Assembly (NCBI GenBank): GCA_047606825.1
Contig: JASGDY010000054.1
Coordinates: forward strand, 1 to 30,584
Direction of reading: 5' to 3'
Length of the DNA: 30,584 bases
Source: Rhizosphaericola sp047606825
GTDB lineage: Bacteria > Bacteroidota > Bacteroidia > Chitinophagales > Chitinophagaceae
Every line of letters starts with the position of its first letter. The stretch's first letter is position 1. The translations under genes were made by a program, and so were the position numbers. Positions 23,880 to 30,584 of the stretch are shown in pieces. The notes beneath the pieces are model-generated. The model was not told where the DNA came from and searched no databases. It was given only the letters and a program-made list of their open reading frames with translations.

Positions 23880-24244
23880 TTATCTACTATGACAGCCTGA
23901 CTGGCAATACCAAGCGTTTTGTAGAAAAAGTACAAAAACAAAGACCCGACTGGGAAATCATCAAAATCAATCCCAAGGAAAAAGTCGAACGTCCAGGACA
24001 CCTCATTACGTTTACCATCGGCATCGGAAACATACCGCTTACGACAACCGTATTTGTCAAAAACAACAAAGACAAAATCCTCTCTGTCTCATCCACGGGC
24101 AACCGCAACTGGGGCGAGCATTTCGGCGAGGCCGCCGACAAAATTGCCAAACACTACAAAATCCCTTTCCTCATGAAAGTCGAAATGAGCGGACTGCAAA
24201 ACGATGTGCAGGATTTCATCGGAAAAATAGAAGACAGTGAATAA
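23876..24244 (+). CDS. nrdI: NrdI-like flavodoxin
   Basis: NrdI is a small FMN protein that activates the dimanganese cofactor of class Ib ribonucleotide reductase (or the DOPA radical of class Ie). The protein has 122 residues. YYDSLTGNTKRFVEKV is the phosphate-binding loop, GIGNIPLTTTVF matches the FMN loop region, and STGNRNWGEHFGEAADKIA is the most typical NrdI block. The ATG overlaps the ftsY stop. The usual partners nrdE and nrdF do not follow, so it is an orphan here and its substrate reductase is elsewhere or absent. Confidence 0.9.
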   Translation: MIIYYDSLTGNTKRFVEKVQKQRPDWEIIKINPKEKVERPGHLITFTIGIGNIPLTTTVFVKNNKDKILSVSSTGNRNWGEHFGEAADKIAKHYKIPFLMKVEMSGLQNDVQDFIGKIEDSE

Positions 24245-24293
24245 TTGTACTTCACGGTGGATAAAAATGTGTCATAAAAAATCTGAACACCTT

Positions 24294-24399
24294 ACCGTCA
24301 TTCCTGCGAAAGCAGGAATCTGATGTAAGAACCTAAAGAGATTAGCTTCGCAGGTCGCAGGACTGAAGATTCCCGCCTATCGGGAGACTGTACGGGAAG
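24294..24399. repeat. REP-like intergenic element after nrdI
   Basis: ACCGTCATTCCTGC is followed by a GAAA loop and GCAGGAAT (stem 24300-24307 with 24312-24319). About 60 nt further, GATTCCCGCCTATCGGGA continues the pattern. The CGTCATTCC hairpin resembles widespread bacterial intergenic repeats. A related inverted pair with the same ACCGTCAT end lies at 27679-27709. There is no gene in 24245-24477. Confidence 0.6.
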
Positions 24400-24477
24400 A
24401 AATGAACAATTTTATGTAAACACAATACCGCCAACCTTGAATAACCCGTTGCCTTGGCTACGGGCCAAATAAATACA

Positions 24478-24888
24478 ATGGAAACAACGAGCCATCAACA
24501 TATTGTATTGTTTGACGGGGTTTGTAACCTGTGCAGCCGCACGGTGCAGTTCATCATCAAAAAAGACAAGCAGAAAATTTTTCGCTTTGCTGCATTGCAG
24601 TCGGAAATCGGACAGCAAATATTGGCCGCAACTGGCGGTTTAGACAACCATCAACTTACCTCTATTGTGTATATCCAAAACAACCACACTTACATCAAAT
24701 CGGACGCTGCACTGATGATTGCCCGACAATTGGGCGGCATGTACACCGTCGTTTCGTGGCTGCGCATCGTCCCTAGAACCATGAGAGATGCGGTTTATGG
24801 TTTTATAGCAAAAAACCGCTACAAATGGTTTGGAAAGAAAAAAGAATGCTGGCTGCCGACAAAGGAACTGAAAGAGCGTTTTTTATGA
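24478..24888 (+). CDS. DCC-family thiol-disulfide oxidoreductase (DUF393)
   Basis: This 136-residue protein belongs to the DCC family, named for its D-x2-C-x2-C motif: FDGVCNLCSR with D13, C16 and C19. The motif suggests thioredoxin-like redox activity, but no substrate is known for most members. FAALQS and the C-terminal YGFIAKNRYKWFGKK, CWLPT are usual family blocks. The frame opens at a TTG at 24454, but ATG 24478 places the motif correctly and is preferred. It stands alone after the REP-like element. Confidence 0.92.
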   Translation: METTSHQHIVLFDGVCNLCSRTVQFIIKKDKQKIFRFAALQSEIGQQILAATGGLDNHQLTSIVYIQNNHTYIKSDAALMIARQLGGMYTVVSWLRIVPRTMRDAVYGFIAKNRYKWFGKKKECWLPTKELKERFL

Positions 24889-24990
24889 TTGGGTATTTTT
24901 TATGGATGGCTTCGAAACCTGGTTTACAAAATCTTGCTTCCTAACGTAAATTTCATATTCTCGATTTTTCGGCTTTATTTTGCCGAATGA

Positions 24991-25072
24991 TTCCTCGGGG
25001 TGCTGTCGCTGACGGCTGAGATATTACCCGTTGAACCTGAACAGGGTAATTCCTGCGAAGGGAAGGCTTCAG
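24991..25072 (+). ncRNA. TPP (thiamine pyrophosphate) riboswitch
   Basis: The conserved THI-box segments appear in order. GGGGTGC (24997-25003) opens the P1/P2 region and GCTGAGA (25015-25021) is the pyrimidine-sensing loop. ACCCGTTGAACCTGA (25027-25041) and CAGGGTAATTCCTGCGAAGGGA (25042-25063) form P4/P5 and the pyrophosphate-sensing part. The flanks GATTCCT and AGGCTTC can form an imperfect P1. It lies 87 nt upstream of the TonB-dependent receptor start, on the same strand, and is followed by a terminator, so TPP binding should turn the gene off. Confidence 0.95.
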
Positions 25073-25080
25073 TACAATCT

Positions 25081-25098
25081 GCCCGCACGGGCTTTTTT
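25081..25098 (+). terminator. Attenuator terminator of the TPP riboswitch
   Basis: GCCC-GCAC-GGGC (25081-25092) is followed at once by six T residues (25093-25098). The short GC stem with a U-tract between the aptamer and the coding start fits transcription attenuation. I could not assign the anti-terminator pairing with certainty. Confidence 0.75.
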
Positions 25099-25158
25099 CC
25101 TGCCGACCACAAGCGTTTTATTTCCTGTTCCATTTAATCATTTTCAAATTTTTTTCAA

Positions 25159-27591
25159 ATGAGAAAAGCATTTTTTGGAACGGTGCTGTCTTTACTTTTT
25201 GCAGCCATCAGTTCACACGCACAGAACAAGTTTTCTGGAAACATTTATGCAGGCACAACGCCTGTAAGCCACGCCAGCATTACAATCAGCGGCGAAAACA
25301 TCAAGACGATACGCCTACAATCCAATGATTCCGGCTATTTCGCGACGGACAAGGTTCCGCTACACCAGCAAGTCCAATTGTTGATATTGACAGTTGGAAA
25401 AAATCCTTATCGCCAGACCGTGGATTTCGGAGAACGTTTCCAGCCATTGCGTATCGAACTCAAAGACGCGGACAACGCATTGGAACCTTTGGAAGTACGT
25501 GCCGTGCGTGCCTCGGACAAAGCACCGTTTGCCAAGTCGCAAATAACCGCTGCGCAAATAGCGAAAGTCAATACCGGCAAGGATTTGCCATACATCCTAA
25601 ACGAGACACCGTCTGTTGTCGTCAATTCCGATGCGGGCAACGGAATCGGCTATACGGGCATCCGGGTCAGAGGTTCGGACGCATCCAGGACCAACGTTAC
25701 CATCAACGGCATTCCCTACAATGACGCAGAAAGCCAGGGAGCCTATTTCGTGGACATTCCGGATGTGGTCTCGTCCGCACAGTCGATACAGATACAACGC
25801 GGTGTCGGCACGTCCACCAACGGCGCGGGCGCATTTGGTGCGACCGTCAACATCAACACCAACGAAGTCCACGCGTTGCCCTACGCCAATATCAATAATT
25901 CTTACAGTTCGTTCAACAGTTGGAAAAACACAGTCTCCACCGGCACGGGCCTGATTGGCGGTCATTACTATGCAGATGTGCGGCTGAGCCATATCAGTTC
26001 GGATGGTTATATCGACAGGGCTTCCAGCAAACTCCAATCGCTGTTTTTATCCATGGGATACCAAAGCGAAAAGACTTCCATCAAATTCAACTTCATTGCG
26101 GGAAAGGAAAAAACCTACCAGGCGTGGAACGGTGTTTATGAAGGGAATATCGTAGACCCCGCGCTCGGTCGCCGTTACAATGAATTGGGGCTGAAATCGG
26201 ACGGCACTTTTTACAATGACCAGACTGACAATTATGTCCAAAACCACTATCAATTGTTCTGGAACCAAAAACTCGGGGAATACCTCAACCTCAATGTCGG
26301 TTCATTCCTGTCCAGAGGTTACGGCTATTACCAAGAATATAAAACCGATGCAAGCTATACGGACTATGGCATCGAACCTTACGTGCCTGCGACAGGCGAC
26401 ACCATCAATACCACAGACCTTATCCGCCAAAGATGGCTGGACAACTATTTCTATGGGCAGACTTTTGCCTTACAATACAAGAAAAATGCGGATGAACTGA
26501 CACTCGGCGGCGCATGGACACGGTACGACGGCAAACATTACGGCTATGTACTCTGGTCCCAAAACGGCGGCGTGGACAACGACTACAAATATTATGGCGA
26601 CCTACCCGCGCACAAGTACGACCAGAATATCTACCTGAAATGGCTGCATGGTTTCGACTCGTATTGGAACTTCTTTGCGGATGCCCAATACCGCCACGTC
26701 AAGCATGATATCAACGGCTACGACGACGACGCGACATTGTTCGTCAACCGTAATTTTAATTTCTTCAATCCTAAGGTCGGCATCAGTTATGTCCGCAACG
26801 GTTACAATGCGTTCCTCAGCTACGCCCTGGCCAACAAAGAACCGGGACGTGACGATTTCGAGACGGCTCCGGACCAACAACCCAAAAGGGAGCAGCTACA
26901 TGATTTTGAACTAGGTGTTTCCAAAAACGAAAAAAACTACAATTGGGGTATCACGCTCTATTATATGCGCTACAAAGACCAACTGGTATTGACCGGAAAA
27001 ATGAACGACGTTGGCGGATTTACAAGAATCAACGTGCCAAATAGCTACCGCGCAGGCATTGAACTGCAAGGTGGCTATACTTTCACTGACTGGCTCAATG
27101 CCAATGGCAATGTCACCTTTAGCAAAAACAAGATAAAGGATTTCACGGCTTACTATGACGTCTATGATGACGTATACCAAAGTAACAGTCTGGACAAACA
27201 GCAGGAAGTATCCTACCACAATACGGACATTTCGTTTTCGCCCAATATCGTTGGTTCGGCTGTTGTCAACATCCAACCTTTCCAAAACCTGGAACTGAGC
27301 CTTATCGGAAAATACGTAGGCAAACAGTACCTCGACAATACGCAGGATGACAGCAGAAAAATCAACGACTATTACAACCAGGACATACGGCTCACATATA
27401 GCATCAAAACCAGCACCATCAAGCAGATTGACATTATCGGCTATGTCTACAATGCCTGGAACAAAATGTACTATACCAACGGTGCCGCTTATTCGTACTG
27501 GGTAGACGGCAACACTCAGCCGACCAACTACAATTACTACTTTCCCTACGCGGGGACGCACTATTCGATGGGAGTGAACATATCCCTATAA
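25159..27591 (+). CDS. TonB-dependent outer-membrane receptor, predicted thiamine transporter (OMR1 type)
   Basis: This 810-residue outer-membrane receptor starts with a signal peptide (MRKAFFGTVLSLLFAA, cleavage near SHAQ). A carboxypeptidase-regulatory-like domain follows (about 25-110, FSGNIYAGTTPVSHASITI). Next comes a TonB-box-like stretch (LEPLEVRAVRA), then the plug domain (about 130-240, with IRVRGSDASRTNVTINGIPYND and IQIQRGVGTSTNGAGAFG), then a 22-strand-type barrel to the C-terminus. The TPP riboswitch in its leader points to uptake of thiamine or a precursor, as known for TPP-controlled TonB receptors of Bacteroidota. The inner-membrane partner PnuT often follows such genes but is missing here; a strong terminator ends the unit. 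Confidence 0.93.
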   Translation: MRKAFFGTVLSLLFAAISSHAQNKFSGNIYAGTTPVSHASITISGENIKTIRLQSNDSGYFATDKVPLHQQVQLLILTVGKNPYRQTVDFGERFQPLRIELKDADNALEPLEVRAVRASDKAPFAKSQITAAQIAKVNTGKDLPYILNETPSVVVNSDAGNGIGYTGIRVRGSDASRTNVTINGIPYNDAESQGAYFVDIPDVVSSAQSIQIQRGVGTSTNGAGAFGATVNINTNEVHALPYANINNSYSSFNSWKNTVSTGTGLIGGHYYADVRLSHISSDGYIDRASSKLQSLFLSMGYQSEKTSIKFNFIAGKEKTYQAWNGVYEGNIVDPALGRRYNELGLKSDGTFYNDQTDNYVQNHYQLFWNQKLGEYLNLNVGSFLSRGYGYYQEYKTDASYTDYGIEPYVPATGDTINTTDLIRQRWLDNYFYGQTFALQYKKNADELTLGGAWTRYDGKHYGYVLWSQNGGVDNDYKYYGDLPAHKYDQNIYLKWLHGFDSYWNFFADAQYRHVKHDINGYDDDATLFVNRNFNFFNPKVGISYVRNGYNAFLSYALANKEPGRDDFETAPDQQPKREQLHDFELGVSKNEKNYNWGITLYYMRYKDQLVLTGKMNDVGGFTRINVPNSYRAGIELQGGYTFTDWLNANGNVTFSKNKIKDFTAYYDVYDDVYQSNSLDKQQEVSYHNTDISFSPNIVGSAVVNIQPFQNLELSLIGKYVGKQYLDNTQDDSRKINDYYNQDIRLTYSIKTSTIKQIDIIGYVYNAWNKMYYTNGAAYSYWVDGNTQPTNYNYYFPYAGTHYSMGVNISL

Positions 27592-27593
27592 AA

Positions 27594-27623
27594 AAAGGCG
27601 GGCTGAAAAATCAGCCCGCCTTT
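27594..27623 (+). terminator. Terminator of the TonB-dependent receptor gene
   Basis: A 13-bp perfect stem (AAAGGCGGGCTGA at 27594-27606 with 27611-27623) has an AAAA loop and lies 2 nt after the stop. The A/T ends give a T-run on the descending arm. Its symmetry would also allow function on the opposite strand. Confidence 0.9.
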
Positions 27624-27678
27624 GTGTCTTATTCCGGTTTTTTCTGACGTAGAAGGGATATCCTCCCCGCTATACATC

Positions 27679-27709
27679 ACCGTCATCCGGCAATAGCCGG
27701 AATGACGGT
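27679..27709. repeat. Inverted repeat related to the REP-like element
   Basis: ACCGTCATCCGGC (27679-27691) pairs with GCCGGAATGACGGT (27696-27709) with one bulged base. The ACCGTCAT end is shared with the element at 24294. Confidence 0.6.
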
Positions 27710-27743
27710 AAGATGTTCACTTTGGCGTAACCCGTTTCTTACA

Positions 27744-27785
27744 AAAAAGACGGTCGGCAATCTCGCAATTGCCGGCCGTCTTTTT
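27744..27785. terminator. Bidirectional terminator between the TonB receptor and lipoprotein genes
   Basis: GACGGTCGGCAAT (27749-27761) pairs with ATTGCCGGCCGTC (27768-27780) with one wobble and a 6-nt loop. AAAAA precedes and TTTTT follows, giving an A-stem-T arrangement usable from both strands. It lies between two convergent genes. Confidence 0.85.
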
Positions 27786-27813
27786 ATTCACTCTTAACTA
27801 TTAACTATCAGAA

Positions 27814-28815
27814 TTATCGTCTTCCACCACGGGAGAAACCTCCACCACTGCTACCGCGTGAAAATCCACCGCCTCCGAATCCAGAGGAAAAGCTACGAAC
27901 TGGAGCGGAATAAGTCCGTTGTTGCGTACTTTGCTGCGTTGTCTGTGGTCTGCTATAAGATTGCCCTTGTGGAGCAGCGTAAGTTCTACCGAAACTATTG
28001 GTACTACCGCTACGCGTTACACCCGTGCCGCCACTATAGACACGCGGATCAGTGGTCGAATAAGTACGTGCCGAAGTCCTTGTAAACCCATTGCTGGATG
28101 TAACGCGGCCATCGGCGTTATTGGATGTAATATTTCTGAGAACAAGGTTATTGGTACTGGAGGTTCTCGAAAATCCAGCACCAGCGGAGCCACGTCCAAA
28201 ACCTCTACTGCTACTGACGACGGACGTATTTCTGGCGGAGGATACCCCACTTCTGCCATTGGGTAACCGGAAATTTCTATGACTGCGCCAACCTCCCACA
28301 ATATACGGAGAATAATAACGGCGGTAACCACCCCAGCCCCAACCGGGTCCCCAACCATAGTAGCCAGGCCATCCATATAGGCCGCCCCAACCATAGTACA
28401 GACTTCCCCAGCCGTAGTAGCCGCCCCAGCCAAAGCCGATACCGATACCCCAGCCATAAGGATAGTAATCCCATCCCCAGCTCCAGCCGGGATACAATCC
28501 TACCCCCCAGAATGGGTTGCCGGCATAGAAACCGCCACCAACGTAGTAGGGATTGTACACGTAACCATTGTCATAATAATTGTTGTTGAACGTAATCAAC
28601 GGTTCTTCGCCATCGCTCGCCGTATCTCCCTCCAACAGGTCATCTTGGGTGTTATAGTTGGAGTTGTTGTTTCGGGTATTGTTGTACGCATAGTTGCCTT
28701 CGTCCTGCACTATGTCAGAAGACCCGGACACCCCTGCGTTAGGGTTTTGGTAGACAACGGTGCAACTGCTCAACGCCGCAATTGCCAACCCTGCCAATAG
28801 TATGTTCCGTTTCAT
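27814..28815 (-). CDS. Low-complexity Gly/Trp/Tyr-rich lipoprotein, function unknown
   Basis: This 333-residue predicted lipoprotein has the signal peptide MKRNILLAGLAIAALSSC with lipobox LSSC and lipidated C18. Residues 32-75 are polar and Asn/Asp-rich. Residues 93-176 are an extreme glycine, tryptophan and tyrosine repeat region (GWGIGIGFGWGGYYGWGSLY and similar). The rest is rich in Ser, Thr, Asn and Arg and ends in GGGFSRGSSGGGFSRGGRR. Similar proteins in Bacteroidota have, as I recall, been automatically named vitellogenin-like, without support. It is probably a cell-envelope protein. The promoter region is shared with divergent proS; TATTTTTG at 29018-29025 on the minus strand is a distant candidate box. 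Confidence 0.85.
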   Translation of the reverse strand: MKRNILLAGLAIAALSSCTVVYQNPNAGVSGSSDIVQDEGNYAYNNTRNNNSNYNTQDDLLEGDTASDGEEPLITFNNNYYDNGYVYNPYYVGGGFYAGNPFWGVGLYPGWSWGWDYYPYGWGIGIGFGWGGYYGWGSLYYGWGGLYGWPGYYGWGPGWGWGGYRRYYSPYIVGGWRSHRNFRLPNGRSGVSSARNTSVVSSSRGFGRGSAGAGFSRTSSTNNLVLRNITSNNADGRVTSSNGFTRTSARTYSTTDPRVYSGGTGVTRSGSTNSFGRTYAAPQGQSYSRPQTTQQSTQQRTYSAPVRSFSSGFGGGGFSRGSSGGGFSRGGRR

Positions 28816-28910
28816 GATTCTACAACTTTTAAAAAATCCTTTCTTTCAATTAAATTGGACTTCCACAAGATTGAAATGTTTAAGCGACCCAATTTCTTGC
28901 ACGAAGTTAC

Positions 28911-28918
28911 TACTTTTG
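28911..28918 (+). promoter_or_regulatory. Bacteroidota -7 promoter box (TACTTTTG) for proS
   Basis: This exact TAnnTTTG match on the plus strand lies 106 nt before the proS ATG, implying a leader of about 100 nt. No clear -33 TTG is seen at the expected spacing. Confidence 0.5.
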
Positions 28919-29024
28919 CAGCGCACATTTCCAACATTGCTTTTTTTCCTGTATAAATGTACGAAGAATTTTCGCCATTTGTTGGTTTTTTGTCGAAAAA
29001 AAATAACAGCTTAGAAACAAAAAT

Positions 29025-30506
29025 ATGAATAAAGAGATCACATCGCGGGAACAGGATTATTCGCAATGGTACAACGACTTGGTTATCAAAGGCGGAATGG
29101 CAGACTACAGTGCCGTACGGGGCTGCATGGTCATCAAGCCTTACGGATTTGCCTTGTGGGAAAACATGCAGCAGGTATTGGACAGGATGTTTAAGGAGAC
29201 AGGCCACCAGAATGCCTATTTTCCCCTGTTCGTACCCAAAAGCCTTTTTGAGGCAGAGGAAAAAAACGCCGAAGGTTTTGCAAAAGAATGCGCCGTCGTC
29301 ACACACTACCGCCTGAAAACCGACCCCGACCAGAAAGGCAAACTGATGGTTGACCCAGAAGCCAAACTGGAGGAGGAACTCATCGTGCGCCCGACCAGCG
29401 AAGCCATCATCTGGAACACCTACAAAGGCTGGATCCAGTCCTACCGTGACCTCCCGATACTGGTCAACCAATGGGCTAACGTGGTGCGCTGGGAAATGCG
29501 CACGCGGCTGTTCCTCCGTACTGCGGAGTTCCTATGGCAGGAAGGCCACACTGCACACGCCACGCGGGAAGAAGCGGTGGAAGAAGCGGAAAAAATGCTC
29601 CATGTCTATGCCGATTTCGTGGAAAACTATATGGCCGTTCCTGTCGTCCGTGGCGTCAAAAGCCCGAACGAACGTTTTGCGGGAGCCGAAGACACATACT
29701 GCATCGAAGCGTTGATGCAGGACGGAAAAGCTTTACAGGCAGGCACTTCGCATTTTCTCGGACAGAGTTTTGCGAAGGCATTTGACGTCAAGTTCAGCGA
29801 CAAGAACAACAAGCTCGACTATGTATGGGCGACAAGCTGGGGCGTCAGCACACGCCTAATCGGCGCGTTGGTCATGGCGCACGGCGACGACGACGGTCTG
29901 GTCATGCCCCCGAAAATCGCACCCATCCAAGTCGTCATCGTCCCCATCTACAAAGGCGAAGACCAAAAGAAAACCATCGACGAAAAAGTGGAAAACGACA
30001 TCCTGCCCACGCTGAAAGCTGCCGGCATCCGCGTCAAATACGACAACGACGACACCGCGCGCCCAGGCTGGAAATTTGCGGAATACGAAAAGAAAGGCGT
30101 TCCCCTGCGCATCGCCCTCGGTGCAAGGGACCTGGAAAACAACAGCGTTGAAATCGCCCGTCGCGACACCAAGGAAAAACAGACCTATCCATTGGCAGAC
30201 CTGACGCAAACCGTCACCGACCTACTGGAAAAAATCCAGAAAAACCTCTTTGACCGTTCCATCCAATACAGGAACCAACATATCACCAAGGCCGACACCT
30301 GGGACGAATTTGTGCAACTCCTGGACACGAAGGCTGGATTTATCTCCGCACACTGGGACGGCACGCCGGAAACCGAGGAAAAAATCAAGGAACTGACAAA
30401 AGCAACCATCCGCTGCATCCCTTTGAACAACCCGCTCGAAGATGGTACCTGCATCCTGACCGGGAAACCGTCGAAGCAAAGAGTGTTGTTTGCTAGGGCG
30501 TATTAA
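29025..30506 (+). CDS. proS: Prolyl-tRNA synthetase (archaeal/eukaryotic type)
   Basis: ProS charges tRNA(Pro) with proline in the cytosol. At 493 residues and without the inserted editing domain of the E. coli enzyme, it belongs to the archaeal/eukaryotic type found in many Bacteroidota. Class II motifs are present. The motif 2 region is RPTSEAIIWNTYKGWIQSYR with VRWEMRTRLFLRTAEFLWQEGHTAH, the adenylate/tRNA part is GTSHFLGQSFAKAF, and motif 3 is WGVSTRLIGALVMAHGDDDG. The anticodon domain (VVIVPIYKG onward) and the C-terminal end CILTGKPSKQRVLFARAY complete it. It starts at ATG 29025 and is a single gene. Confidence 0.97.
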   Translation: MNKEITSREQDYSQWYNDLVIKGGMADYSAVRGCMVIKPYGFALWENMQQVLDRMFKETGHQNAYFPLFVPKSLFEAEEKNAEGFAKECAVVTHYRLKTDPDQKGKLMVDPEAKLEEELIVRPTSEAIIWNTYKGWIQSYRDLPILVNQWANVVRWEMRTRLFLRTAEFLWQEGHTAHATREEAVEEAEKMLHVYADFVENYMAVPVVRGVKSPNERFAGAEDTYCIEALMQDGKALQAGTSHFLGQSFAKAFDVKFSDKNNKLDYVWATSWGVSTRLIGALVMAHGDDDGLVMPPKIAPIQVVIVPIYKGEDQKKTIDEKVENDILPTLKAAGIRVKYDNDDTARPGWKFAEYEKKGVPLRIALGARDLENNSVEIARRDTKEKQTYPLADLTQTVTDLLEKIQKNLFDRSIQYRNQHITKADTWDEFVQLLDTKAGFISAHWDGTPETEEKIKELTKATIRCIPLNNPLEDGTCILTGKPSKQRVLFARAY

Positions 30507-30534
30507 TGTGTAATAAGATGGACGTCTCTGTTGT

Positions 30535-30584
30535 TGGCGCACGCGTGTCGCGTGTGTTTCAGCATCTCAAAGCACACGCGACAC
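30535..30584. repeat. Right-edge copy of the window-end repeat, inverted and truncated
   Basis: The reverse complement of this segment aligns with 8-57 at 45 of 50 positions without gaps. Its own arms GTGTCGCGTGTG (30545-30556) and CACACGCGACAC (30573-30584) pair perfectly around a 16-nt loop. The window ends inside the element. Confidence 0.85.

Noticed and set aside
29018..29025. TATTTTTG on the minus strand as promoter of the lipoprotein gene
   Set aside because: It lies about 200 nt from the lipoprotein start and overlaps the proS start codon. It is kept only as a weak possibility and not listed as a feature.
1..30584. Composite transposon or genomic island bounded by the inverted end repeats
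   Set aside because: The interior consists of core housekeeping genes and no transposase or integrase is present. The repeat is more likely a dispersed hairpin at contig ends.

Overview
The window is a stretch of bacterial chromosome from the phylum Bacteroidota, probably Chitinophagales or Sphingobacteriales. The lineage rests on five observations: a fused LpxC-FabZ protein, the T9SS regulator PorX (receiver plus PglZ domain), a very short AtpC, an archaeal/eukaryotic-type ProS, and exact copies of the Bacteroidota -7 promoter element TAnnTTTG in front of at least eleven genes. The order-level placement is a guess. I see 24 protein genes and one TPP riboswitch. I see no tRNA, rRNA, CRISPR array, transposase or phage gene.

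Layout. 1-5.1 kb (minus strand): rsmG, atpC-atpD, an outer-membrane barrel protein of unknown function and an AraC regulator with an unusual cysteine cluster. 5.1-9.3 kb (minus): lpxC-fabZ, lpxD and an HD-domain phosphohydrolase. 9.5-14.7 kb (plus): porX, DUF177/yceD, rpmF, plsX and a divergent SLC1-type symporter. 14.7-17.9 kb (minus): an aldo-keto reductase, a TPR protein and a PolX/PHP protein with a degenerate polymerase motif. 18.1-21.8 kb: an esterase (plus), then a fused trehalose-6-phosphate synthase/phosphatase and a NUDIX hydrolase (both minus). 22.1-24.9 kb (plus): pyrE, ftsY-nrdI (overlapping by 4 bp) and a DCC-family thiol oxidoreductase. 25.0-27.6 kb (plus): a TPP riboswitch with its own terminator controlling a TonB-dependent receptor, which is therefore a predicted thiamine or thiamine-precursor importer. 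27.8-30.5 kb: a Gly/Trp/Tyr-rich lipoprotein (minus), divergent from proS (plus).

How the genes fit together. Most are housekeeping genes: ribosome and translation (rsmG, rpmF, yceD, proS), envelope lipids (lpxC-fabZ, lpxD, plsX), energy (atpDC), secretion (ftsY, porX) and nucleotide metabolism (pyrE, nrdI, NUDIX, HD). Lipid A genes, an HD phosphohydrolase and porX sit together. This links outer-membrane biogenesis with T9SS control and possibly with nucleotide signalling.

I did not find a clear new multi-gene system. The least explained material is intergenic. A 50-nt hairpin repeat occurs inverted at the two extreme ends of the window, suggesting a contig broken at repeats. A T-rich leader motif sits directly before about nine start codons, nearly always in the sense of the gene. 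There are long perfect inverted repeats (1222-1289, 9274-9301, 12112-12161) and several small interspersed repeat families.
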